A stretch of 64,000 bases of DNA, from NCBI RefSeq assembly GCF_027925445.1, contig NZ_AP027149.1, positions 1 through 64,000 of the forward strand, written 5' to 3'. Below, in pieces: positions 54,404-62,411 of this stretch. Every line of letters begins with the position of its first letter. Position 1 is the stretch's first letter. This DNA comes from Methylocystis bryophila. GTDB taxonomy: Bacteria; Pseudomonadota; Alphaproteobacteria; Rhizobiales; Beijerinckiaceae. Below the pieces are notes generated by a model. That model worked only from the letters and a program-made list of their open reading frames with translations. It was not told the DNA's origin and did no database searches. The position numbers and the translations under genes were made by a program.

Positions 54404-55536
54404 AAATCATCCAAAATGCTCGCGTCGATCTCCTCGACCGAGCTGACGCCCGTCAGCGTCATCGCGACGCGCATTTCCTGCGCGATCATCTCCAGCATCT
54501 CTCTCACGCCCTGCTCTCCGCGCGCCGCGAGCGCGAAAACCTGAGCGCGCCCCAGAAACACGCCTTTCGCGCCGAGCGCCAGCATGCGCAGGACGTCGAC
54601 GCCGGAGCGCACGCCCGAGTCCGCGAAGATGAGCAGGTCGTCGCCGATCGCATCCCTGATCTTCGGGAGCGCCCGCGCTGTCGATGCGGCGCCGTCCAAT
54701 TGCCGCCCGCCGTGATTGGAGACGACAATCGCCTCCGCGCCGAGACGCGCCGCATCGCGCGCGTCCTCCGGCGTCAGCACGCCCTTGATGATGAGCGGAC
54801 CCTTCCAGAAATTGCGAAGCCATTCCAGATCCGACCAGCCGATCGAGGGGTCCATATTGGCGTTGATCCAGCCGAGATAGTCCTCGAGCCCCGTCCGGCG
54901 CCCGAGATAATGCGAGATATTGCCGAGATCGTGCGGCCGTCCGCAGACGCCTACGTCCCAGGCCCATGCGGGCTTCCCGAGAGCTTGGAACAGCTGGCGC
55001 TCTGTCTTGAACGGTCCCGCCAGTCCCGAATGCGCGTCGCGCCATCGCGTCCCGATCACGGGCAAGTCGACCGTGAAGACGAGCGTGGTCACGCCCACTT
55101 CCTGCGCCCGCTCGAGAACGCTGCGCATGAACCCGCGATCCTTGAGAACGTAGAGCTGGAACCAGAGCGGCGCGGCGCTTTGCGCGGCGATTTCCTCGAT
55201 GGCGCAGACCGAGACGGTCGAGGGCGCATAGGGAACCCCCGCAGCCGCCGCGGCCCTGGCGACGGCCGCCTCTCCCCGACGCCAAAACATGCCGGTCAGG
55301 CCGACGGGCCCGAGAACGACCGGAAGGCTTACGCGTCGCCCAAACCACTCGGTCTCCAAGCTCAAATTCTCGACATGGGCGAGCACGCGCTGCTTGAGCC
55401 GCACTTGCGCGAGATCGGCGATATTGGCGGCAAGCGTCTGCTCCGCGCCCGCTCCTCCGTCGATATAGTCGAAAAGAAAGCGCGGCAGCCGCCGCCGCGC
55501 CGCCTCCCGGTAATCCTCAATGCGGGAAATGATCAT
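54388..55536 (-). CDS. FMN-dependent alpha-hydroxy acid oxidase/dehydrogenase
   Basis: The 382-aa product is an LldD/glycolate oxidase-type TIM barrel: FLFDYIDGGAGAEQTL, PVGLTGMFWRRGEAAVARAA, WFQLYVLKDRGFM, IIKGVLTPEDARDAARLGAEAIVVSNHGGRQLDGA (catalytic His and Arg) and DSGVRSGVDVLRMLALGAKGVFLGR. It oxidises L-lactate, glycolate, mandelate or a similar 2-hydroxy acid. It starts 30 nt after the P450 gene in an apparent SHMT-P450-oxidase operon, so its substrate may be a product of that pathway. Confidence 0.92.
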   Translation of the reverse strand: MIISRIEDYREAARRRLPRFLFDYIDGGAGAEQTLAANIADLAQVRLKQRVLAHVENLSLETEWFGRRVSLPVVLGPVGLTGMFWRRGEAAVARAAAAAGVPYAPSTVSVCAIEEIAAQSAAPLWFQLYVLKDRGFMRSVLERAQEVGVTTLVFTVDLPVIGTRWRDAHSGLAGPFKTERQLFQALGKPAWAWDVGVCGRPHDLGNISHYLGRRTGLEDYLGWINANMDPSIGWSDLEWLRNFWKGPLIIKGVLTPEDARDAARLGAEAIVVSNHGGRQLDGAASTARALPKIRDAIGDDLLIFADSGVRSGVDVLRMLALGAKGVFLGRAQVFALAARGEQGVREMLEMIAQEMRVAMTLTGVSSVEEIDASILDDFQPTS

Positions 55537-55566
55537 GCGTCCTTCTCGCCCATTGGCGCTGAAGAC

Positions 55567-56964
55567 TCACGCCGCCGGCGCGAGCTCGCCTTCCGCCGTG
55601 GGACGGATCGGCTCGATTAAAAGCGGCATGCCGCCTTTGGCGCGCGTCGTGAAGCGCGCGTCGATTACAAGCCGATGACCCGGCGCCGTCGAGAAGCGGA
55701 ACTCGCGCACAAAGGTTGCGAGCAACGTCGTCATCTCGAGCATGGCGAAGCTCATGCCCAGACAAATGCGCGGTCCGGCGCCGAAGGGAATATAGGCGTA
55801 ACGATGCCGCGCCTTGACCTTCTCCGGGGCAAAGCGGTCGGGATCGAAGCCATGTGGATCGTCCCACAGCTTCTCGTGCCGGTGCAGGCACCAAATCAGA
55901 ACGGCGATCGTCTCGCCCTTGGAAAAATGATAGGGCCCGAGAGTCGTCCTCTCGCGCGGCTGGCGCGCGAATCCGGCGGCCGGCGGAAAAAGCCGCATCG
56001 ATTCCTGCAGGACCTGACGCGTAAAGACGAGCTTTTCGACGGTCGCGGGACCGATCTCCTCTTCGCCCGCGACAGCCCGGACCTCTTCGCGCAGACGTTC
56101 CTGCGTAGCCTGATCCTTGGCGAGAAGCCACAAGCTCCAGCTCATCGCCACGGCCGAGGTCTCATGGCCGGCCACGAGGAAGGTGTAAAGATTGCCCTCG
56201 AGCTCGGCGTCAGTCATCACCCGTCCCGTCTCGGGATCGCGCGCCGAAAGCAGGAGCTGCAAAAGATCATTGCGCGCGACGCCCGAGGCGCGCCGCTCCT
56301 CGATCAAGGCGCGCGTCGCCTGGCTCAAATAGCGCAAGGCGGCGGCGGCGCGGAAAGAGCCGGGATGCGGGATCAGATCCGGGGGCAATCCAATTATCGC
56401 GCAAATACGCCGCCAGCCGATGGCGCCGAGCGCCGGCGCGAGCTCGGCGACAAATCTTCCGCGGTCGAAGCTGGGGGCGGCGCCGAGCACGCTTCGCAAG
56501 ATGACCTCGAAAGTCACCCGCGACATCGCCGGCGCCACATCGACAGGTCTTCCCGCTTCGAGCCGCCGCCATAGGGCGGCCTGTTCGCGCGCGCAGGCTG
56601 CGAAGGTTTCCACCTGCGCCAGGAGGTTCTCATGGCGAAAGGCCGCCGAAACCGCGCGCCTTTGCCATTTCCAGTCGGCGCCTTCAGCGAAAAAGAGGCT
56701 CTCCTTGTTGATCGGACCGGAAAGCGTGCTCACGGTGAGCCGGTCCCGCGAAAATTCCTCCGCGCGCGTCACCAGCATCTCTTCGATGAGCGCCGGACTC
56801 ATGATGAGATTGATCTTCGGCGTGACCGGCGGAAATCCCGGGAGGACGGAGCGATCCTCGCGATAGGCCGCTCGCGGGTAATTGACCAGAAAATTCTCGC
56901 GCATCGCCCAAAGAGAGGGTTTCTCCAGCGGCGTGAAGGGCATGAGATCGGGATCGTGAAACAT
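55567..56964 (-). CDS. Cytochrome P450
   Basis: The 465-aa product has all P450 marks: AGHETSA (I helix, oxygen activation), ESMR (ExxR), and FGAGPRICLGMSFA with the haem-ligand Cys. No membrane anchor or reductase domain is present, so it is a soluble enzyme needing partners; its architecture recalls fatty-acid or terpenoid hydroxylases. ATG 56964 is preceded by AAGGG with good spacing, preferred to ATG 56985 and the longer frame. It lies 79 nt after the SHMT-like gene and 30 nt before the hydroxy acid oxidase. Confidence 0.93.
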   Translation of the reverse strand: MFHDPDLMPFTPLEKPSLWAMRENFLVNYPRAAYREDRSVLPGFPPVTPKINLIMSPALIEEMLVTRAEEFSRDRLTVSTLSGPINKESLFFAEGADWKWQRRAVSAAFRHENLLAQVETFAACAREQAALWRRLEAGRPVDVAPAMSRVTFEVILRSVLGAAPSFDRGRFVAELAPALGAIGWRRICAIIGLPPDLIPHPGSFRAAAALRYLSQATRALIEERRASGVARNDLLQLLLSARDPETGRVMTDAELEGNLYTFLVAGHETSAVAMSWSLWLLAKDQATQERLREEVRAVAGEEEIGPATVEKLVFTRQVLQESMRLFPPAAGFARQPRERTTLGPYHFSKGETIAVLIWCLHRHEKLWDDPHGFDPDRFAPEKVKARHRYAYIPFGAGPRICLGMSFAMLEMTTLLATFVREFRFSTAPGHRLVIDARFTTRAKGGMPLLIEPIRPTAEGELAPAA

Positions 56965-57043
56965 AGGACCCTTAGATGATCGCATCGCGATGTCGCGACA
57001 GTGTCGAAATATGGCTCGATTGTCTCCAGGACGAGGCTTGGAG

Positions 57044-58309
57044 TTATGCTCGATAAATTGGATGACGGGCGCATAGGGCGCGCACGCCCTCGCGTATGGC
57101 GTCGATTTCGCGATCATTCGACGGCTCGGCGATCACGCGCAAGATCCAGGCGCCGATCTGGCGAAATTCGCTGTCCGAGAAACCTCTGGCGGCGCCAGCG
57201 TTGCTCGACAGCCGCAGGCCTGAGGGCGCCTCGGGCGGACGCGGATCGAAGGGGATGAGATTCTTGTTCACCGCGAGGCCCGCGCGCTCGAGGGCTTTGG
57301 CCGCCACATCGCCGGTGATCAGCTTGGCGGAAAGATCGACGAGCAGCAATCCCATATCGGTTCCGCCCGTGACGATTCGCAGGCCGCCGTCGCTCAAGGC
57401 TTCAGCCAGCGCGCGCGCGCCGTCGAGCACCGATTGATTGTAAGCCTTGAACTCCGGGCGCAACGCTTCGCCGAGGCATGCGGCCTTGCCTGCGACGGCA
57501 TGCAGCATCACCGAGCCCTGGACGCCCGGAAAAATTCCGGCGCTGATGGCGCTCGACAGCGCGGGATCGTTCCACAAAACGAGGCCGCCGCGCGCCCCGC
57601 GCAGCGACTTATAAGTGGTCGTGGTCACGACGTGAGCGTGCGGGAAGGGGTCGGGATAGAGCCCCGCGGCGACGAGCCCCGCGAAATGCGCCATGTCGAC
57701 GAGCAGCAGGGCGCCGACCTCATCGGCGATGGCGCGGAAACCCGCGAAGTCGATGATGCGCGGATAGGCGGAGCCGCCCGCGACGATCATCTTCGGCCGG
57801 CGCGCGAGAGCGAGATCGCGAACCTCGTCGAGATCGATCCGCTCCGTGTCGCGCCGCACGCCGTAGTTCACGATCTCATAGTCGCGGCCCGTGAGCGTCG
57901 CCTTGTGGCCGTGGCTGATATGACCGCCGGCCGCGACATCCATCGACAGCAAGACGTCCCCGAGCTTCAAGAGGCCAAAGAAGACGCCGGCGTTGGCGTT
58001 GGAGCCGGAGTGCGGTTGCACATTGGCGAAACGGCATCCAAACAGGCGCTTTGCCCGCTCAATGGCCAAAGACTCGATCTCGTCGGCAAATTGCGCGCCG
58101 CCGTAATAGCGCGCGAAAGGCGCGCCTTCGACGGTCTTGTTCGTGAGGATCGACCCCTGCGCCTCGAGCACGAGGCGCGAGACGATATTCTCCGAGGCGA
58201 TCAGCTCGACGCCCTCTTGCTGCCGGCGCAATTCCCCGTCGATGGAGCGCGCGAGCTCGGGATCGGCTTCGAGGCCTAGGGAGAAATAGCCGTCGTGGAG
58301 GAGGGACAT
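57044..58309 (-). CDS. Serine hydroxymethyltransferase family enzyme, variant
   Basis: The 421-aa product has SHMT architecture: ELIASENIVSRLVLEAQGSILTNK, YYGGAQFADEIESLAIERAKRLFG, PHSGSNANAGVFF and the PLP lysine in TTTTYKSLRGARGG. In canonical GlyA this is TTTHKTLRGPRGG; here Tyr replaces the His before the lysine, and EGAPFARYYGG replaces EGYPGKRYYGG. That suggests a paralogue such as alpha-methylserine hydroxymethyltransferase or an aldolase, not the main GlyA of the serine cycle. It leads an operon with P450 and hydroxy acid oxidase genes and is divergent from an acyl carrier protein. Confidence 0.87.
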   Translation of the reverse strand: MSLLHDGYFSLGLEADPELARSIDGELRRQQEGVELIASENIVSRLVLEAQGSILTNKTVEGAPFARYYGGAQFADEIESLAIERAKRLFGCRFANVQPHSGSNANAGVFFGLLKLGDVLLSMDVAAGGHISHGHKATLTGRDYEIVNYGVRRDTERIDLDEVRDLALARRPKMIVAGGSAYPRIIDFAGFRAIADEVGALLLVDMAHFAGLVAAGLYPDPFPHAHVVTTTTYKSLRGARGGLVLWNDPALSSAISAGIFPGVQGSVMLHAVAGKAACLGEALRPEFKAYNQSVLDGARALAEALSDGGLRIVTGGTDMGLLLVDLSAKLITGDVAAKALERAGLAVNKNLIPFDPRPPEAPSGLRLSSNAGAARGFSDSEFRQIGAWILRVIAEPSNDREIDAIREGVRALCARHPIYRA

Positions 58310-58537
58310 GGCGGGGTCGCTTGCGGCGGGCCTGGCTGGGCCGATGGCCGCAGTCTTAATGCAAAGCTATGCCGTGGCAATAGATAAGCGCAAGCATAGG
58401 CGCGGCCGAATACTGGATAGTTTCCAATTTTCCACGGGAATCTGGCGCGTGCGTTGCATGTGCGTTTGCGCACCGACGAAAAGGAGCCGCCCCGGCAGCC
58501 TCCCATCGTCACGCTGGAAATCAACGGAACCCGCACA

Positions 58538-58804
58538 ATGATCGCCGCCATCCGTCGCTTGATCGATCAAGAAACGAAGCTCTCTTCGCCCGCGACCGAG
58601 ATCGCGCCGCAGGCCGATCTTTACGCAATGGGCCTCGATTCCTTCGCGGCCGTCCGGCTGCTTCTCGCGATCGAGCGCGAGTTCAACGTCGAGATCCCCC
58701 GAGACTTGCTTAAGCGGGAAACCGTGCGGTCGATCGACGCGATCGTCGAAACGGTCCGGGCTCTGCGGCCCGCTTTCGCCGAGGCGTGGCGCAACGCCGC
58801 GTGA
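58538..58804 (+). CDS. Acyl carrier protein
   Basis: The 88-aa product is a type II carrier protein with the phosphopantetheine site GLDSFAAVRLL (Ser about 35) and the usual acidic helix ERE..VEIPRDLL. It is not the housekeeping AcpP: the site is GLDS and there is no fab gene nearby. It is divergent from the SHMT-like operon, with a 228-nt region between that should hold both promoters. It probably tethers a substrate for a dedicated pathway. ATG 58538 gives normal length. Confidence 0.88.
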   Translation: MIAAIRRLIDQETKLSSPATEIAPQADLYAMGLDSFAAVRLLLAIEREFNVEIPRDLLKRETVRSIDAIVETVRALRPAFAEAWRNAA

Positions 58805-58873
58805 CGGCCGGGCCCCGCGCGGCGGCGGCATCGGGGCGCGCTTCCCCATGTAGACTCAAAGCGGCTGTCGCCC

Positions 58874-60037
58874 TCACCCGTCGACCGCGCGCCGTCCAAG
58901 CGCCGGGTCATCGGTGAAAAAAGCGTCGACGCCCGCTTTCACAAAGCGCCGGATCTCCGCGACGCTTCCTTCCGGATTGCGCGCGTTTTCACCGGCGCCG
59001 TCGCGAAACTCTTTGGGAAGAAACTTGTTCTCGGGGCGGAAAGTCCATGTGCAGACCAGCAGGCCCGCTTCGTGCGCCCGTTCGATCAAGCCTGTCGGCG
59101 GCAGGAGCCGATCGTCCGGCCCCCAGGGGATGAGATCGCGCGCATAGGGCGCGACCCAATCCGCATATTGAGCGATTTCGGCCAAACCCTGCTTCGTTTG
59201 CAGGCGCTCGCCCCAGCTCCGCATGTCCTGCGCCGCGGCCCGGTCAGCGGGCGGCTCCGCGCTCTCGGTCAACTGCATCAGCTGGAAATTCGGGTCGCCG
59301 CCGAGCTGGCTGCGCAAGCGCTGCAGATTGCCGATCTCGAAACTCTGCACGATCACGCGCATGTTGCTCAACACTTTTCGCGGCGGTCGCAGCGCTTGCA
59401 GGAACCGCTCCTCCAACGGCAAGCCGATCGAGGCGAAATAGGTCGAATGCTTGAGCTCAGGGATGAGTCCGATAGGCCGGCCGCTCGTGGCGGTCTCGGC
59501 CGCGACAAAATCAACGATCTCGTCAAGGCTTACGATCTGAAAATCGCCGTCGTAGGAATGGCTTTCCGGCCGCAATGGAGCGCCGAGCCGCTCCTTTGCG
59601 CGCAGCGTCTTGAGTTCGGCGAAGGTGAAATCCTCGGTGAACCAGCCCTCGACCTCTTTGCCGTCGATCGTCTTCTTCGTGCGCCTCGCCGCAAATTCGG
59701 GGCGGTTGGCCACGTCTGTGGTGTCGGCGATGTTGTTCTCATGACGGGCGACCAGCACGCCGTCGCGCGTCGCGACCACATCGGGCTCGATGAAATCCGC
59801 CCCGTCGGCGATGGCTTTCGCATAGGACGCCAGCGTATGCTCCGGCCGAAGCGCGCAGGCTCCTCGGTGCCCCAACACCAGGGGGCGCTTCGGCCGACCC
59901 GATTCATTCCCTTTCACAGCCCGGCCCTCGGCGGGTCCCGCCGGCGCAACGCCGGCCAAAGCCATCGCTGCGCCCATTTTCAGCACGCCTCGTCGCGACA
60001 ATTTCTTTGCCCTCTTCGCCTCGCCGGCTCGAGCCAC
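58874..60037 (-). CDS. Glycerophosphodiester phosphodiesterase, Tat-exported
   Basis: The 387-aa product has a twin-arginine signal (LSRRGVLKMGAAMALAGVAPAG) and a GDPD domain: VLGHRGACALRPEHTLASYAKAIADGADFIEPDVVATRDGVLVARHE (catalytic His pair, metal Glu/Asp) and ending GVDAFFTDDPALGRRAV, as in GlpQ. It splits glycerophosphodiesters to glycerol 3-phosphate and an alcohol in the periplasm. GTG 60037 lies 4 nt after the DUF4239 stop, but a TTG 12 codons later, behind AGAGGG, would place the Tat motif at the extreme N-terminus. Confidence 0.92.
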   Translation of the reverse strand: MARAGEAKRAKKLSRRGVLKMGAAMALAGVAPAGPAEGRAVKGNESGRPKRPLVLGHRGACALRPEHTLASYAKAIADGADFIEPDVVATRDGVLVARHENNIADTTDVANRPEFAARRTKKTIDGKEVEGWFTEDFTFAELKTLRAKERLGAPLRPESHSYDGDFQIVSLDEIVDFVAAETATSGRPIGLIPELKHSTYFASIGLPLEERFLQALRPPRKVLSNMRVIVQSFEIGNLQRLRSQLGGDPNFQLMQLTESAEPPADRAAAQDMRSWGERLQTKQGLAEIAQYADWVAPYARDLIPWGPDDRLLPPTGLIERAHEAGLLVCTWTFRPENKFLPKEFRDGAGENARNPEGSVAEIRRFVKAGVDAFFTDDPALGRRAVDG

Positions 60038-60041
60038 TGGC

Positions 60042-60860
60042 TCATCGGCGCGGCTTCAGCGGACCGGGCAGCGACGGAGCGGAGGCGTCCTGGCTAAGAT
60101 AGCGCTCCAACGCCTGTTGGGTATCGAGCATGGGCCGCTCGCTGATCGAGATGAAGCCTTCGGTCGGGCGGTCGAGGTCTTGGATCAGGAAAATGACGCC
60201 CGCGACGAGCACGCAGGCGACATAGGTCGGCAGACGCCAGCGCCGCCGGTCGAGCGCGCTGGCGTAGCCGGTCAGCCACAGCGCGGCGACCGCGACGCAA
60301 TAGAGCCCCACGAAGACGATGTTCGGCACGCGGTTGCTTATGATCGTCAGACGTTTTTTCTGATTGTTGAAGGTCTCGTTCAGCGCCTGGATATACAGGC
60401 CTGTGGGGACCACGGCGTTGTCCTTGGCCGCCGCCGCCTGGGCTTTGCGCCACAGCGTCTCCTGGAGTTCTCTCGAGCGGCGAAGGGCCTGTGCGGCCGC
60501 GTCCAAATTCGGCTCGCTCTCGGCGAGACTGACGCGGATGCGCACATAATCCTTGAAAAGCTCGAGGCTTTCTTCGCCATAGGGAGCCGGCAGCAGGCGC
60601 GCCCGCAAAACCGCTGTTTCGATGGCGTTGGCTTCGTTCACCAGCGCCTCGCGGCGCGCTTCGAAGCGATTGAGCGCCATCGAGAAGGTGAAGCCGATGA
60701 TCAGCGCCAGCAGGCCCAGCACTGAAGCCTCAAGAGTCGCGACATTCGCGCCTTTTTCCACCTTAGAGCCGATCAAATGCCCGGCTTCGATCGCCAGGAA
60801 GAACACCGCCAAGCTCCCGATGAAAATAATGGCCAGCGGGACTTGGGCGAGTTCGACCAT
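60042..60860 (-). CDS. DUF4239 (bestrophin-like) membrane protein
   Basis: The 272-aa product has four hydrophobic helices (residues about 8-28, 45-65, 180-200 and 212-232) with the family pattern LEASVLGLLALIIGFTFSMALNRFEARREALVNEANAIETAVLRARLLP. DUF4239 proteins resemble bestrophin channels; function is unproven. It precedes the phosphodiesterase gene by 4 nt and is probably co-transcribed with it. Confidence 0.9.
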   Translation of the reverse strand: MVELAQVPLAIIFIGSLAVFFLAIEAGHLIGSKVEKGANVATLEASVLGLLALIIGFTFSMALNRFEARREALVNEANAIETAVLRARLLPAPYGEESLELFKDYVRIRVSLAESEPNLDAAAQALRRSRELQETLWRKAQAAAAKDNAVVPTGLYIQALNETFNNQKKRLTIISNRVPNIVFVGLYCVAVAALWLTGYASALDRRRWRLPTYVACVLVAGVIFLIQDLDRPTEGFISISERPMLDTQQALERYLSQDASAPSLPGPLKPRR

Positions 60861-60900
60861 CCTTCTCGGCCCTGAACTTTGTTTCGACGTCGCTTCACAC

Positions 60901-60960
60901 TAGAGCATGTCCCTTTTGAGCGAAAGCGCGCGTTGGTCCGATTTTCGCTTGAGCGGTCGC
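60901..60960. repeat. Dispersed repeat, degraded copy I
   Basis: Starts TAGAGCATGTC like the short-form repeats and contains TTTTGAGCGAAAGCGCG...GATTTTCGCTTGAGCG. It lies immediately upstream of the isolated TOBE domain gene. Confidence 0.55.
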
Positions 60961-60963
60961 GCC

Positions 60964-61440
60964 ATGACCGCGCTTCGAAAAGTTTCTCACGGAAAAAACC
61001 TGCCTCTCGTCGCGCGGCTGGACGCGCGCGTCCTGCGTCATGACGAGGGCTACGGGCTTTCGACGCTGCATTTCGCCGACGGCGAGCTGCGCGCGCCTCT
61101 CGTCGACGCGCCGCTCGGCGCAGGCCTGCGCGTCAAGATTGACGCGCGTGACGTTTCGATCGCGCTGTCGCGGCCGATGGATGTCTCGATCCTCAATCGG
61201 CTGCCCGGTTCGATCGTGGGTCTCGTCCCTCTGCGCCTACCCTTCGTTCGCGTCGCGCTCAGTCTCGGCGCGACCGAGATCTACGCGCTCGTCACCGCCG
61301 AATCGGTCGATCGCCTCGCGCTCGAAGAAGGGCTGGGGGTCTGGGCGATGCTCAAGAGCCTTGCGATCGCCGAGGAACGGATTCCGGCTTCGCGGCTTCC
61401 GACGCCGCGTCGCTGGCGCGTCGTTCAAAATTCGGATTGA
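60964..61440 (+). CDS. Free-standing ModC-type TOBE/MOP domain protein
   Basis: The 158-aa product corresponds to the C-terminal molybdate-binding TOBE part of ModC: ARVLRHDEGYGLSTLHFADGEL, VKIDARDVSIALSRPMDVSILNRLPGSIVGL, YALVTAESVDRLALEEGLGVWAMLKSLAI. No ABC ATPase motifs precede it, and the frame begins directly after a dispersed repeat. It is either a 5'-truncated modC or a small Mo-binding protein. It faces the ModE-like gene and overlaps its end by 89 nt. ATG 60964 was chosen; ATG 60907 would start within the repeat. Confidence 0.75.
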   Translation: MTALRKVSHGKNLPLVARLDARVLRHDEGYGLSTLHFADGELRAPLVDAPLGAGLRVKIDARDVSIALSRPMDVSILNRLPGSIVGLVPLRLPFVRVALSLGATEIYALVTAESVDRLALEEGLGVWAMLKSLAIAEERIPASRLPTPRRWRVVQNSD

Positions 61441-61801
61441 GCGCCGCCGCGATTTCCTCGAGCGCGAGTTTCGCCTGCGACCGCGCGCGGCGTTCGATAG
61501 AGGCGTAGAGCGCGACGAGCCGCTCGCCAAAGGGCGTCAGCTCCGCTCCCCCGCCGCGCCGTCCGGGATGCGTGGCGATGACCGGCTGCTCGAAGGCGCG
61601 ATTCAGCGCGTCCACGATAAGCCAGCAGGTGCGATAAGAAAGTCCGGTGGCGCGGCTCGCCCCGAGGATCGAGCGCTGCTTGCGCACGGCCGCGATGACG
61701 CGCAGCTCATCCGGCGTCAGCCGTCCGCCATTCGAGAAATGAAGCGCGATCTCGAGCCGCGTCTCAGCGCGAGGCGCCGTCGGTTTCTGATCGCCGCTCA
61801 C
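61352..61801 (-). CDS. ModE-type winged-helix regulator without molybdate-binding domains
   Basis: The 149-aa product matches the N-terminal LysR-like helix-turn-helix of ModE: GGRLTPDELRVIAAVRKQRSILGASRATGLSYRTCWLIVDALNRAFEQPVIATHPGRRGGGAELTPFGERLVALY. ModE normally has two C-terminal MOP domains (about 260 aa in all); here they are missing. It would repress or activate molybdenum genes; Mo-box-like sites precede this operon. The GTG start overlaps the DUF2478 stop by 4 nt (GTGA). Confidence 0.88.
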   Translation of the reverse strand: MSGDQKPTAPRAETRLEIALHFSNGGRLTPDELRVIAAVRKQRSILGASRATGLSYRTCWLIVDALNRAFEQPVIATHPGRRGGGAELTPFGERLVALYASIERRARSQAKLALEEIAAALNPNFERRASDAASEAAKPESVPRRSQGS

Positions 61802-62394
61802 TGAACGCGCTCGGGCGATTGAAATAGCAGGCTCGCGCTTTCTTCCGATTCATGCCCGAGCCGGGGCGCCTGCTTCGCCCACCAGAGCTCGAGCGCGTCG
61901 CAGCTTGCGTCGACGAATTGAAAGAGCGGAGCCGCGAACCGCTCCCATTCTTCCGCCGCGGCCGGCGAAACAACGGTCAAAACCGGGATGTCCGCGCCGA
62001 GCGCCGCCCGAAACGCGTCAGCAAGGCCGCTACGCGCCGCCTCCAGCTTGCCGAACTTGCTCAGCACCACGAGATCCGCGCCATCCGAGATCGCGCTCTC
62101 GATCCTCCCGCAGGCGTGGATGAGCGCAGCGGGATCGATATTGCAGGCGGTAGAGCCTCGTCCAAGATCCTGCGAGATCGAGATCGTCTCTCCCGATTGA
62201 AGATCACGAACGCGGAAGCGCTTGCAAGCGCCGTCATGAGCGCAATCGGAGTCTTCCACGACGCCGGCGACGCGCAGGCCGGCCCGGGCGCGCCGACGCG
62301 CGAACTCGTCCAGGAGAGCCTGCATCGCCGTGCTCGGCGCGCCGCGCAGCGCGGCGATTCTCGGGGTCTCGGCGGCGAACTCGTCGGTCTGCAT
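61798..62394 (-). CDS. DUF2478 protein (putative nucleotide-binding, molybdenum-associated)
   Basis: The 198-aa product starts at ATG 62394 with AAGGAGG 5 nt upstream. It contains MQALLDEFARRRARAGLRVAGVVEDSD, ISQDLGRGSTACNIDPAALIHACGRIESAISDGADLVVLSKFGKLEAARSGLADAFRAALGADIPVLTVVS, the DUF2478 pattern, resembling a P-loop NTPase fold with a poor Walker A. The family is common beside mod and molybdoenzyme genes. It is the second gene of the yqeB-like operon. Confidence 0.87.
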   Translation of the reverse strand: MQTDEFAAETPRIAALRGAPSTAMQALLDEFARRRARAGLRVAGVVEDSDCAHDGACKRFRVRDLQSGETISISQDLGRGSTACNIDPAALIHACGRIESAISDGADLVVLSKFGKLEAARSGLADAFRAALGADIPVLTVVSPAAAEEWERFAAPLFQFVDASCDALELWWAKQAPRLGHESEESASLLFQSPERVQ

Positions 62395-62411
62395 TCTCGC
62401 CTCCTTAAAAA

